Shown here: one piece after another, positions 42,174 through 50,857 of the stretch | Layout: the number at the start of each line of letters is the position of its first letter | Position numbering within the stretch: the stretch's first letter is position 1 | Assembly: GCA_020638795.1 (NCBI GenBank) | Contig: JACKHW010000006.1 | Coordinates: 124,001 to 188,000 of the forward strand | DNA: 64,000 bases | From: Planctomycetota bacterium | Lineage (GTDB): Bacteria > Planctomycetota > UBA1135 > GCA-002748355 | Direction: 5' to 3' | Made by a program: the position numbers and the translations under genes | The notes under the pieces: generated by a model | Databases searched by the model: none | Seen by the model: the letters and a program-made list of their open reading frames with translations, nothing else | What the model was told of the DNA's origin: nothing

Positions 42174-43151
42174 ATGTCCAATGACGTTCTCGTGTTCGTC
42201 GAGCAGCGTGGCGGCTCGATCAAGAAGGCCAGCTTCGAAGCACTCAGCGTCGGTCGCGACCTCGCATCGTCTCGTGGCGGTTCGCTTCACGCAGCGCTCG
42301 TGGGTGCGGGCGTTCAAGGCCTCGCGGGCGAAGCGGCGAAGTACGGCGCCGCGAAGGTGTTCGTCTGCGACGATGCCAAGTACACGCAATACAGCGGTGA
42401 CGGATACGCCGGTGCGACGAAGGCCTGCGCCGAAGCGAGCGGTGCGACGGTTTGCGTCTTCGCTCACACGGCCATGGGGAAGGACCTCGCACCGCGCGTC
42501 GCATCCCTCCTCGGTTGTGGACTCGTGTCCGACGCGACGAGCGTGTCGGTCAGCGGCGCCGAAGTTCATGCGACCAAGCCCGTCTACGCGGGAAAGGCCT
42601 ACAAGGAATACGTGTCGAGTGGTGTGACGTGTGTCTCCGTTCGGCCGAACGCCTTCACGGCGAGCGAAAGCCCCGGAGCAGGCGAAACCGTCAGCGTGAC
42701 GCCGCCTTCGGACGACATACTCGCGATCGTCAAGGAGGTCCTTGCGGCATCGAGCGACGCTGTCCCGCTCCAAGAGGCGCAAGTCGTCGTCGCGGGTGGC
42801 CGCGGACTCAAGGGACCAGAACACTGGAAGCTACTCGAAGACCTCGCAGCTGCCTTCGGCCCGGGCGTCGCGGCTCTCGGTGCATCGCGTGCAGTCGTCG
42901 ACGCGGGTTGGCGTCCGCATGGCGAGCAAGTCGGGCAGACCGGCAAGGTCGTCGCGCCGCCGCTCTACATCGCGGTCGGTATCTCGGGCGCGATCCAGCA
43001 CCTCGCTGGCATGAGCACGTCCAAGTACATCGTCGCGATCAACAAAGACGCGGATGCACCGATCTTCAAGGTCGCCAACTACGGCATCGTTGGCGACGCG
43101 TTCGAAGTGCTTCCCAAGCTGACCGAAGCGATCCAAGCCCTTCGCGGCTGA
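42174..43151 (+). CDS. etfA: Electron transfer flavoprotein alpha subunit
   Basis: 325 residues. AAGGAG lies before the ATG. The C-terminal FAD-binding domain shows 'VVAGGRGLKGPEHWKLLEDL', 'LGASRAVVDAGWRPHGEQVG', 'PPLYIAVGISGAIQHLAGM' and 'IVAINKDADAPIFKVANYGI', all EtfA signatures. Partner of etfB just upstream. Together with the thiolase at 26652 it points to beta-oxidation or amino-acid degradation via acyl-CoAs. The gene ends 9 nt before the subtilase start, so the protease may be co-transcribed, although it is functionally unrelated. Confidence 0.97.
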   Translation: MSNDVLVFVEQRGGSIKKASFEALSVGRDLASSRGGSLHAALVGAGVQGLAGEAAKYGAAKVFVCDDAKYTQYSGDGYAGATKACAEASGATVCVFAHTAMGKDLAPRVASLLGCGLVSDATSVSVSGAEVHATKPVYAGKAYKEYVSSGVTCVSVRPNAFTASESPGAGETVSVTPPSDDILAIVKEVLAASSDAVPLQEAQVVVAGGRGLKGPEHWKLLEDLAAAFGPGVAALGASRAVVDAGWRPHGEQVGQTGKVVAPPLYIAVGISGAIQHLAGMSTSKYIVAINKDADAPIFKVANYGIVGDAFEVLPKLTEAIQALRG

Positions 43152-43160
43152 TCTGTCGCG

Positions 43161-44726
43161 ATGCGCTCTCGCCTCGTCGCTCACGGCGCCGCGTTCGCCA
43201 TCCTCGTCGCGCTCTCGGCGAGCGCGTGCGCCCAGGCAAAGCTCGATGCCTCGCTGAACGCAGACGGTATGCACGCCGTCTTCGTCCAAGCGAAGCGACA
43301 GTTGTTCGGGCCGGGTGGCTTCGACGACTTCTGCGAGGAGCACGCGAGCGCTGCTCGCCGCGAACTCCGAAAGAAGGTGCAGGGCGAGCTCAGGTCGATC
43401 GCGAAGGAAACGGCGGGCGAGTGGAGATCACTCGTCGAAGAACTCACCGAGTCGAAAGCGATCCGAGAAGTGCGCGAGCACTGGATCGTCAATGGCTTCT
43501 CGTGCCGCGCTTCCAAGGAAGCTTGCGCCCGACTCGCGGCCCACGAGGCCGTCGACTTCGTGTTCGCACAAACGTTGTTCGATCCGCCGGCTCGTCCCGC
43601 GGCACGGCTCACCGAGCGGCAGACTCTCGAGATGCAGACCCGACTGGGCGTCGTATCGAAGGCGCCCCCGGAGATCACCGCCGAAGACTTGTTCGAGCTC
43701 GACATTCCCTGGAATCTCGATCGCATCGGCGCACCGAAAGCTTGGCCGCACGCCACCGGCAAGGGTGTCATCATCGCGATGATCGACTCGGGCGTGTGCG
43801 ACACGCCTGCTCTCACCGGAGCGCTGTGGGTCCACCGTGCCGAGACTCTCGATGGCGAGAACCCGAACGGTAAGGACGACGACGGCAACGGGTACGTCGA
43901 TGACCTCTTCGGCTGGGACTTCGCGAACGGCAACGGATACGTGATTCGCGACAGCTCCGGACACGGCAGCATGTGCGCGAGCATCGCGGCAGGCCGCCCG
44001 GCGCTTGGTGCCGCGTGCGGTGTCGCGCCGGGTGCACGATTGATGATCTTGCGCGGCGGAGGTCGACTCGAAACCTACGAGTACGCTCTCGCGAACGGCG
44101 CCGACGTCATTTCGATGAGCTACATGTGGGTGCAGCGTGCACTCGGAAACTATCGAGCAGTCTATAGACTCGCCCACGAACACCTCTGCGCGGCCGGCAT
44201 CGTCGCCGTCGGCGGCGCCGGTAACTTCGCGAAGACAGCACCGACCGGCAAGCAGATCGCGTTGCCCAAAGACATCCCGTGCGTGCTCGCTGCCGCGGGC
44301 ATTCTCGAAGACGGTTCCCTTGCGCCGCAGAGCAGTCGCGGCCCGGTGTCCTGGTCCGACGTGCGCGGCTACGAGTCGGCACCGACACCGCAGAAGCCCG
44401 ACGTCACGGCGTGCTTCGGTGGCTATCCGGTCTGGGCACCCTCGTCGTCTCGCTCGAGGCCCGGTTGGAAAGTGCTCGAGACGGCGGGTGACGGCAGTCG
44501 AATCATCGGTCCACGCGGAAATTCGTTCTCGGGCCCGCACGTCGCCGGAACCGCAGCACTCGTCCTCGACGCGAATCCCGACCTGCCCGCATGGCGTGTC
44601 AATCAGATCATCCGTTCGACGTGTCACGACCTCGGAGCAGAAGGCGTCGATGACGAGTACGGTGCCGGGTTGTTGCGTGCCGACAAAGCCGTTCAAGCCG
44701 CGATCGCGGCTCGCAAAGAACGCTGA
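43161..44726 (+). CDS. Secreted subtilisin-like serine peptidase (S8)
   Basis: 521 residues. A signal peptide of about 25 residues contains a Cys near its end (SASACAQ), so lipidation is possible but not certain. An N-terminal region of about 160 residues may be a propeptide ('LVEELTESKAIREVREHWIV'). The catalytic triad is Asp209 (AMIDSGV), His268 (SSGHGSM) and Ser455 (GNSFSGPHVAGTAALV). A 'GENPNGKDDDGNGYVDD' loop around 230-250 looks like a calcium-binding insert common in secreted subtilases. All key residues are present, so it is likely active outside the cytoplasm. It follows etfA by 9 nt. Confidence 0.92.
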   Translation: MRSRLVAHGAAFAILVALSASACAQAKLDASLNADGMHAVFVQAKRQLFGPGGFDDFCEEHASAARRELRKKVQGELRSIAKETAGEWRSLVEELTESKAIREVREHWIVNGFSCRASKEACARLAAHEAVDFVFAQTLFDPPARPAARLTERQTLEMQTRLGVVSKAPPEITAEDLFELDIPWNLDRIGAPKAWPHATGKGVIIAMIDSGVCDTPALTGALWVHRAETLDGENPNGKDDDGNGYVDDLFGWDFANGNGYVIRDSSGHGSMCASIAAGRPALGAACGVAPGARLMILRGGGRLETYEYALANGADVISMSYMWVQRALGNYRAVYRLAHEHLCAAGIVAVGGAGNFAKTAPTGKQIALPKDIPCVLAAAGILEDGSLAPQSSRGPVSWSDVRGYESAPTPQKPDVTACFGGYPVWAPSSSRSRPGWKVLETAGDGSRIIGPRGNSFSGPHVAGTAALVLDANPDLPAWRVNQIIRSTCHDLGAEGVDDEYGAGLLRADKAVQAAIAARKER

Positions 44727-44749
44727 AGGCCGAAGGCAAGAGCGCGTCG

Positions 44750-45868
44750 TCAACTCGGGCCCGAGACGATCGCTTCGATGACGCTCTTGAGGTAACGAGC
44801 CTCGACCGGAGGCAGACCTTCGCCGAACGTGACGGTTTGGCTGTCCGTCACGACTTCGATCGGCCTCGAACCGGCGATGAGCACGAGTCCGCTGCGAGGC
44901 GCTTCGGGCAGGTGTATCTCTTCGATTTCCTCTGCGGGTAGCACGAACGTACGACGGACCAGACCTCGTTGCACGATCCGCAGCTCGTCGGGAGTCACGC
45001 TCACTTCGAATCTCCGCATGGCGATGAACGTGAATCGGATCGCGGTCACGACTGCGGGCAAGAAGAAGAAGGCTGCAAGCGCGGTCGGGAAACCCTTCAC
45101 GCGCGCGCCGAACGTGAAGATCGCGATCGCCGCGGCGAGCGGGACCAGGAACGCGACCACGATCAATACGACACTGAGTCGTGTGAACCCGGCGCGGGGC
45201 AAACGAAACTCGAGTCCGTCGGCCTGCGGCGTCACGATCGTCGCCATCTCGGAAGGCGCTTCCGGAAGCTCCACCGCCCGTGATCCACGTCGCTCGCGCA
45301 TCGATGCATCGATCTCGTGTGCTTCGCGACGACGATCTTCGCCGTCTTTGCGGTGCACGATCGGCAACTCCAAGAGTGCCGCGACGCGCTCGGCTGCCTT
45401 TCTCGATCGGACGGGATCGCGGGTTCTCACGAGCTGCAACATCGACTTGTCCGCAGCCTCGAGCGCGACGGGATACAGAGTCGTTCTACCGCCCTTTCCG
45501 GTGCGTACGACCTCGATGAAGTGCACGACCGCCTCGAACGAGTCGAGCGCGTACTCACGGCGATAGAGTGGAACGAGAATTCCACGCCAGCACGTCACGA
45601 CCCGTCGCGTGAGGTCGAACGTGCAACCGCGTCGCAAGAAGAGCACGAGTGCGCCCGCGACGAGGAAGCAGACCGCGAAGAGCGCCATGCGCGCCGTCGG
45701 GGCCGGACCGCCGTTCTTGTTCTGCAACGGGACGACCCCCATCGCACCCAAGAGTGCGAAGGACCCCATGGCAACGAACGGCAATCCGAGGAGGTAACGC
45801 AGGACGTCAGAGCCGGGTCTGAGCTCCCACGTGTCGTCCGCGACTCGATCCAAGGAGATCTGCGTCAT
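44750..45868 (-). CDS. Hypothetical membrane protein with two pairs of membrane helices
   Basis: 372 residues from the ATG at 45868; an ATG at 45886 would add six residues. Two hydrophobic pairs are seen: about residues 25-75 ('LLGLPFVAMGSFALLGAMGV', 'LFAVCFLVAGALVLFL') and about 230-285 ('LSVVLIVVAFLVPLAAAIAI', 'ALAAFFFLPAVVTAIRFTFI'). Each is followed by a beta-rich stretch resembling a PH-like domain ('CTFDLTRRVVTCWRGILVPL'; 'FEVSVTPDELRIVQRGLV'), suggesting an internal duplication. No enzyme motif is seen. Convergent with the subtilase gene. Function unknown. Confidence 0.7.
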   Translation of the reverse strand: MTQISLDRVADDTWELRPGSDVLRYLLGLPFVAMGSFALLGAMGVVPLQNKNGGPAPTARMALFAVCFLVAGALVLFLRRGCTFDLTRRVVTCWRGILVPLYRREYALDSFEAVVHFIEVVRTGKGGRTTLYPVALEAADKSMLQLVRTRDPVRSRKAAERVAALLELPIVHRKDGEDRRREAHEIDASMRERRGSRAVELPEAPSEMATIVTPQADGLEFRLPRAGFTRLSVVLIVVAFLVPLAAAIAIFTFGARVKGFPTALAAFFFLPAVVTAIRFTFIAMRRFEVSVTPDELRIVQRGLVRRTFVLPAEEIEEIHLPEAPRSGLVLIAGSRPIEVVTDSQTVTFGEGLPPVEARYLKSVIEAIVSGPS

Positions 45869-45994
45869 CTTCAGGCCATCATGCAAGGCAAACTGCCAGT
45901 CCGTTTCCCGCTATCGAGAAAGTCCGAGAAACCGCGCGACATGTGGCCGCGTTTTCGTAGGGGCGCGATCACGACGTCTTCGCGGAGAACCATC

Positions 45995-47386
45995 ATGAGA
46001 GAGCGACGGACGTCCTTTGCATTCTCCCCTTCCTCGTTCTGGCGCCGAACGTCCGGACGCATGGCCGTCATCGCTGCCACCCTCGCGGGAATCACCCCGT
46101 GCGTACGCACTCAGGCAGACTGGAGCGCACACAAGGTGCTTGCCAACCCCGCGTCCTCGACGGACTTCGCCGTCGCGTCAGATGTGCGACGCAGTCTCAT
46201 GGTCTTGTTCGGTGGCTCGGGGTCGAACGACACCGACACGTGGCTCTTCGACGGCAGTCTCTGGCGTTCGGTTCGAAACCCCGTTGCACCACCGTCACGC
46301 GCCGGTCATCGACTCGAGTACGGTATCGTCCGCAACACGTGCCTGCTCTTCGGCGGACGGTCGTGGGACTACCTCGATGACACTTGGGAGTGGGACGGGA
46401 ATCGGTGGATACCGCGCACAACGAATCACAGTCCACCGGCGCGGGCGGACTTCGGACTCACTTTCGAGGTCGCACGCGGGCGTCACTTGCTCTTCGGTGG
46501 CAAGGACGATCGTTCGGTATTCGACGACACGTGGAGCTTCGACGGAAGTGATTGGACGCGTTTGACACCCTTGACGTCCCCGACTGCGCGTGTCTATCCG
46601 TCGATGGCCTACGACTCGCATCGTGCACGCGTCGTCCTCTTCGGTGGTCACGATCGCGAGTACCTCGACGACACCTGGGAGTGGGACGGCACCGACTGGA
46701 AGCAGATCCAGCCCACGAGCCGCCCTCCGGCACGACGAAGCGCAGGGATGGCATACGACCGGTTCCGTCGTGTGATCGTGCTTCACGGCGGTATCGACGA
46801 CTTCGGCGCAAGGCGGGATACATGGGAGTTCGATGGCAGCACATGGTCGCAGAGGCGACCGCAGACGACGCCGCCAGCATCGTGGCAGACCGTGCTCGCA
46901 TACGACTCGGCTCGAAACCGAACGACGCTCTTCGGCCCGAACACGATCTGGTCCTACTCGACGAATCGTCCGGCAGCGGCCGTGAGTTATTCCACCGGCT
47001 GTGGCAGCCTCGGAGCCATCCCGCAAACGACCTGTGATCGCTTGCCGTGGCTCGGCCGTCGACTCGTCGTCGATACCGACAACGTCGCTGCGAATCGACT
47101 CGCACTGCTCGTCCTCGGTGTGCATCGTGATCGCTTCGGCTCCAGACCACTTCCTTGGCCAATCGACTCGCACGGTATGCCGGGTTGCGCTCTCGCGACG
47201 AGCATCGAGGCCGCACACGCGACCACGACACTCGGTGGACGCGCACGCTGGAGCATCCCGGTCGAGAACCAACCGTTGCTCGCCGGACGGCGGCTCTTCG
47301 CGCAAGCGTTCGTGTTCGATCCAAGCGCGAACCAACGCGGAATCGCGGTCAGCAACGCACTCGACCTGACGATCGGGGTGCTCTGA
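45995..47386 (+). CDS. Secreted kelch-like beta-propeller protein with shared C-terminal domain
   Basis: 463 residues from the ATG at 45995. The N-terminus is basic with a hydrophobic segment at about 23-35, a probable long signal peptide. Five kelch-like repeats follow, each with LFGG (once LHGG), then DTW-x-[FW]DG-x-x-W, for example LFGGRSWDYLDDTWEWDG, and a degenerate sixth (LFGPNTIWSY), consistent with a six-bladed propeller. From about residue 330 the last 135 residues form the shared C-terminal domain (STGCGSLG, GMPGCALAT, QAFVFDPSANQRG). No catalytic site is visible; a binding or adhesion role is likely. Confidence 0.83.
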   Translation: MRERRTSFAFSPSSFWRRTSGRMAVIAATLAGITPCVRTQADWSAHKVLANPASSTDFAVASDVRRSLMVLFGGSGSNDTDTWLFDGSLWRSVRNPVAPPSRAGHRLEYGIVRNTCLLFGGRSWDYLDDTWEWDGNRWIPRTTNHSPPARADFGLTFEVARGRHLLFGGKDDRSVFDDTWSFDGSDWTRLTPLTSPTARVYPSMAYDSHRARVVLFGGHDREYLDDTWEWDGTDWKQIQPTSRPPARRSAGMAYDRFRRVIVLHGGIDDFGARRDTWEFDGSTWSQRRPQTTPPASWQTVLAYDSARNRTTLFGPNTIWSYSTNRPAAAVSYSTGCGSLGAIPQTTCDRLPWLGRRLVVDTDNVAANRLALLVLGVHRDRFGSRPLPWPIDSHGMPGCALATSIEAAHATTTLGGRARWSIPVENQPLLAGRRLFAQAFVFDPSANQRGIAVSNALDLTIGVL

Positions 47387-47413
47387 ACCAAGCTCTGGAT
47401 CGATCGCCGGGCT

Positions 47414-47806
47414 TCAGTCTTGCCAGTGCGAGGTCAGTGTTCCGGGGAAGAGTCTTCGCGCCTCCGCAAGCACACGCGACCGGCTCGGGAAATCGAAGTA
47501 GCTGAGCAGCGCATCGAAGGCCGCGTAATCCTTGTTGTCGGCGACCCAATCTTGGAGAACCCGGCCGATGCGGTGGTCGCCTGCATGGCGCTCTCCCAGG
47601 CGGCGACAAACGTCGGCGACGAAATCGTTCGCTTCCCGCGAAAGTCGCTCGCGCTCGGCGCGACCGAGCTGACGCAATGCATCCGCCCAGTCATCCTCGT
47701 CTTCGATACCGAGCACTCGCATTTGGTAGTCGAGGTAGAGGGACCTCAACGAGACACCGAGAAGCACGTCCTCGACTGCCGCACCGATCGTCTTGGACGT
47801 ACCCAC
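47414..47806 (-). CDS. Hypothetical small protein downstream of purH
   Basis: 130 residues from a GTG at 47806, 4 nt after the purH stop; a longer in-frame start would overlap purH extensively, which I consider less likely. Rich in Asp, Glu, Arg and Leu, apparently all-helical ('LGVSLRSLYLDYQMRVLGIE', 'DALRQLGRAERERLSREAND'). No signal peptide, membrane segment or recognised family. Translational coupling to purH suggests co-expression. Function unknown. Confidence 0.65.
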   Translation of the reverse strand: MGTSKTIGAAVEDVLLGVSLRSLYLDYQMRVLGIEDEDDWADALRQLGRAERERLSREANDFVADVCRRLGERHAGDHRIGRVLQDWVADNKDYAAFDALLSYFDFPSRSRVLAEARRLFPGTLTSHWQD

Positions 47807-47810
47807 GACT

Positions 47811-49379
47811 TCAGTGGCGGAAGTGCCTGCGCCCCGTGAACACCATCGCCACGCCTGCACGATCTGCAGCGGCGATGACTTCGTCGTCCTTGCGGGATCC
47901 ACCCGGCTGGATGACCGCGCGGACACCTCGCTCCGCCGCGAGTTCGATCCCGTCGGGGAAGGGGAAGAACGCATCGCTCGCGAGCACACTCCCTTGACTG
48001 CGATCCTCGGCCTTGTGCGTCGCGATCCGAACCGAATCGACGCGACTCATCTGACCCGCTCCGACCCCGACGATCGTGTCCGCTTTCGCGAGCACGATCG
48101 CATTGGACCGCACGTGCTTGCAGACCGCCCACGCGAAGCGCAAGTCGCGCATCTCCACACCATCGGGACGGCGCTTGGTCACGTATTCGAGTTCTGGTCG
48201 CACGCGCGCCGTATCCGCATCCTGCACGAGGAGTCCGCCCGCAACGGCACGCACGACCTTCGTGTCGGTATCGGCGCTGATCGGACCGGTGACGAGGATA
48301 CGGAGGTTCTTGCCGAACTTCGCACTGCGCAAGATCTCCAAGGCATCGTCGTCGACCGCGGGAGCGATCAGTGCTTCGACGAAGTTGCCCGGCTTCGCGA
48401 TCTCGTTCGCCGCGAGGCGATCGACGGGAACGTTGGTCGACACGATCGAACCGAACGCGGAGACCGGGTCACCCGACAACGCATTGCGGAAAGCGATCGC
48501 GAGATTCGATCCGAGGCCTGCACCGCACGGGTTGTTGTGCTTGAGGATCGCACAAGCGGCGATGTCCGGAGTGAATTCGCGAATCAGCGCGAGCGCGGCA
48601 TCGAGATCGAGCAGGTTGTTGTAGCTGATCTCCTTGTTCGAGCCGAGGAAGCGCGCACCGGCGATCGTGTCGGGCCGCGCACCCGGGTCGACGTAGAACG
48701 CCGCACGCTGATGAGGGTTTTCGCCGTAGCGCAGCTCGCGCTCGCGACGCATCGCCGTGACCCAGACATCGGGGAACGCTTCGTCTGCATCGTTCTCTGC
48801 GAGCCATCGCGCGATCGCCGCGTCGTAGGATGCCGTATGCGCGAAGACCTTGCGCGCGAGAGCGCGGCGTAGCGACTCCGGGACGTCACCGGACTCGATC
48901 GCTGCCGCGACACGCTCGTAGTCGGATGGATCGCAAATGACCGTGACGCTCGCGTGGTTCTTGGCTGCAGAACGCAACATCGTCGGCCCACCGATGTCGA
49001 TCTGCTCGATCGCCGCATCGCGCGCGACATCGGGATTCTGGACCGTCGCTTCGAACGCGTAGAGATTGACGACGACGAGATCGATCGACGCCATCCCGTG
49101 TTCTTGCATGGCGGCAACATGTGCGTGCTCGTCACGCCGTGCGAGGAGGCCACCGTGCACCATCGGATGCAATGTCTTGAGTCGGCCATCCATCATCTCC
49201 GGATAGCCCGTGTAGTCGGCGACATCGACGACCTCGAGTCCTCCTTCTCGGAGCGCCTTGGCCGTCCCTCCAGTCGAGAGGATCACGAAGCCCTTCGCCG
49301 CGACGGTGCGCGCGAAATCCACGACGCCTGTCTTGTCGGAGACGGAAAAGAGAGCGTGTGGTTTGCCTGCTCGCGTCAT
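47811..49379 (-). CDS. purH: Bifunctional AICAR formyltransferase/IMP cyclohydrolase
   Basis: 522 residues, family length. It catalyses the last two steps of purine synthesis: formyl transfer from 10-formyl-THF to AICAR, then ring closure to IMP. The N-terminal cyclohydrolase domain has 'LFSVSDKTGVVDFARTVAAK' and 'GGRLKTLHP'-like 'MMDGRLKTLHPMVHGG'; the transformylase domain has 'LRYGENPHQRAAFY', the catalytic Lys-His in 'CAILKHNNPCGAG' and the end 'VMVFTGRRHFRH'-like finish. All hallmarks are there. The formyl donor depends on FolD, also in the window. It lies 25 nt downstream of prfB and may be co-transcribed with it. Confidence 0.97.
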   Translation of the reverse strand: MTRAGKPHALFSVSDKTGVVDFARTVAAKGFVILSTGGTAKALREGGLEVVDVADYTGYPEMMDGRLKTLHPMVHGGLLARRDEHAHVAAMQEHGMASIDLVVVNLYAFEATVQNPDVARDAAIEQIDIGGPTMLRSAAKNHASVTVICDPSDYERVAAAIESGDVPESLRRALARKVFAHTASYDAAIARWLAENDADEAFPDVWVTAMRRERELRYGENPHQRAAFYVDPGARPDTIAGARFLGSNKEISYNNLLDLDAALALIREFTPDIAACAILKHNNPCGAGLGSNLAIAFRNALSGDPVSAFGSIVSTNVPVDRLAANEIAKPGNFVEALIAPAVDDDALEILRSAKFGKNLRILVTGPISADTDTKVVRAVAGGLLVQDADTARVRPELEYVTKRRPDGVEMRDLRFAWAVCKHVRSNAIVLAKADTIVGVGAGQMSRVDSVRIATHKAEDRSQGSVLASDAFFPFPDGIELAAERGVRAVIQPGGSRKDDEVIAAADRAGVAMVFTGRRHFRH

Positions 49380-49404
49380 GCGCCTTGATCCTCTCGTTCG
49401 TTCG

Positions 49405-50509
49405 TCACTTCTTGCGTCGTTGACCGCGTAGCCAGGCCTCCATGAACGGCGTCAGCTCTCCGTCGAGCACGGCCTGCGTGTTGCCGTTCTCATGTCCCGT
49501 GCGCAGATCCTTGACCATTTGATAGGGCTGCAGCACGTAGCTTCGGATCTGGTTGCCCCACGAGATCGAACCACGGTCGCCGTAGAAGGCCTTGAGCGAC
49601 TCTTCTCGCTTGGCGAGTTCGACTTGGTAGAGCTTCGCCTTGAGGACCTTCATCGCGGTCGCACGGTTCTTGTGTTGACTTCGCTCGTTCTGGCAGCTCA
49701 CGACGATGCCGGTCGGAAGGTGCGTGATACGAATCGCCGAGTCGGTCTTGTTGACGTGCTGACCGCCGGCACCGCTCGCTCGGAATGTGTCGACGCGCAG
49801 ATCCTTGTCGAGGATCTCGACCTCGATGTCCTCGTCGAACTCCGGCACGACTTCGATCGACGCGAAACTCGTCTGCCGCCGATTTTGTGCGTCGAACGGC
49901 GAGATCCGCACGAGTCGATGCACGCCTTGCTCCGCCTTGAGATAGCCGTAGGCGAACGGCCCCTTGACGAGGATCGAGACCGACTTGATGCCCGCTTCTT
50001 CGGCCGGCTGGTAGTCGATCTCCTCGAACTCGAAGTCCATTCGTTCGAGCCAGCGCAGATACATGCGCAGGAGCATTTCGGCCCAGTCACATGCATCGAC
50101 GCCGCCGGCACCCGCTTGGATGTTGAGGATCGCGTTGCGGTGATCGTGCTCGCCCCCGAGCATCACACGGAATTCGAGCTTGTCCAGTTCGGTCTCGAGC
50201 TTGTCGAGACTCGTCTCGATGTCGTCGGCAACGGCATCCTCGTCTTCCTCGCCCATTTCGACGAGGACTTCGATATCGGACGCAATCGCTTCCGCGGACT
50301 TTACGGGGTCGACGACACCCTTCGCCCGTTTGGCGGCTTGGACGACGACCGACGCAGACTCTTGATCATTCCAGAACCCGGCCTCGGACATCTTCTCCTC
50401 GGCCTTGGACAGCTCGACTACTTGCGTCGCGTAGTCAAAGACTCTCCTTCAGCTGGGACAGCCTCCGCGAAGCCAAACCGAATCGTTCCTGAAAATCCGC
50501 GAGCGCCAT
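49405..50509 (-). CDS. prfB: Peptide chain release factor 2, with programmed +1 frameshift
   Basis: 367 residues if the ribosome shifts +1 at codon 25. A 24-codon leader frame starts at ATG 50509 and ends at TGA 50437-50435; skipping one base joins it to the main frame, which then runs to 49405. The joined protein has RF2 features: 'HRLVRISPFDAQNRRQTSF' with the stop-codon recognition SPF, and 'GAGGQHVNKTDSAIRITH' with the GGQ peptidyl-hydrolysis loop. RF2 terminates at UGA and UAA, so the UGA in its own leader makes the shift autoregulatory. A protein from an internal ATG at 50391 would lack the N-terminal helices. The length agrees with E. coli RF2 (365). Confidence 0.95.
50434..50449 (-). 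promoter_or_regulatory. prfB programmed +1 frameshift site
   Basis: Minus-strand sequence AAGGAGAGTCTTTGAC: an internal Shine-Dalgarno-like AGGAG three bases before CTT-TGA-C, exactly the arrangement known from prfB genes. The slippery CTT shifts to TTT and the UGA is bypassed when RF2 is scarce. Confidence 0.95.
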
Positions 50510-50857
50510 TTCGAGTCCTATTGCCGTGATCCGTTGCCGTGATCCGTTGCCTTGATCCGTTGCCTGACCCGTTCCCTGATCACGGTCGAGTCAAGGCGCG
50601 CACGCTAAGCCGGCGTCATCGACGAGGCAAGCCGCGAACCGACGCGGGCGGAGGGTGTACGTGACGCCGCAGCGCGTGTGGGCCACACTGCTCGACCCGC
50701 TCGCGCCGCGACCGTTGGTGCCCTCGAACCGACGGGCTCCCTCCATTTGCTCCCTCGAACCGACGGGTGCAGGAGGATCTTCGGCGCGAATCCGAAAGAC
50801 TTGAGCGACGTCGGCAATTTCGGCAATCGGCTCGAAGGGTGCCAGCTCCAGGCTGGT
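50510..50857. other. Intergenic region upstream of prfB, rich in short repeats
   Basis: 348 nt without a supported gene. It holds the prfB promoter, the tandem repeat at 50521-50583 and two copies of CCCTCGAACCGACGGG (50721-50736 and 50752-50767). Short frames in it are probably chance. It also separates prfB from the three-gene unit of the Xaa-Pro-type aminopeptidase, whose 3' end is at 50858. Confidence 0.6.
50521..50583. repeat. Tandem 13-nt repeats in the prfB leader
   Basis: Unit TTGCCGTGATCCG: copies at 50521-50533 and 50534-50546 are identical, 50547-50559 has one change, 50560-50571 is 12 nt with changes, and a partial fifth copy follows. The array ends about 11 nt upstream of the prfB ATG (50509), so it lies in its promoter or 5' untranslated region and may vary in copy number by slippage. 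Confidence 0.85.

Noticed and set aside
50605..50826. Short minus-strand frame of 73 codons upstream of prfB
   Set aside because: Lies in repeat-bearing intergenic sequence with Arg/Ala/Ser-rich random-like translation and no ribosome binding site that I can see.
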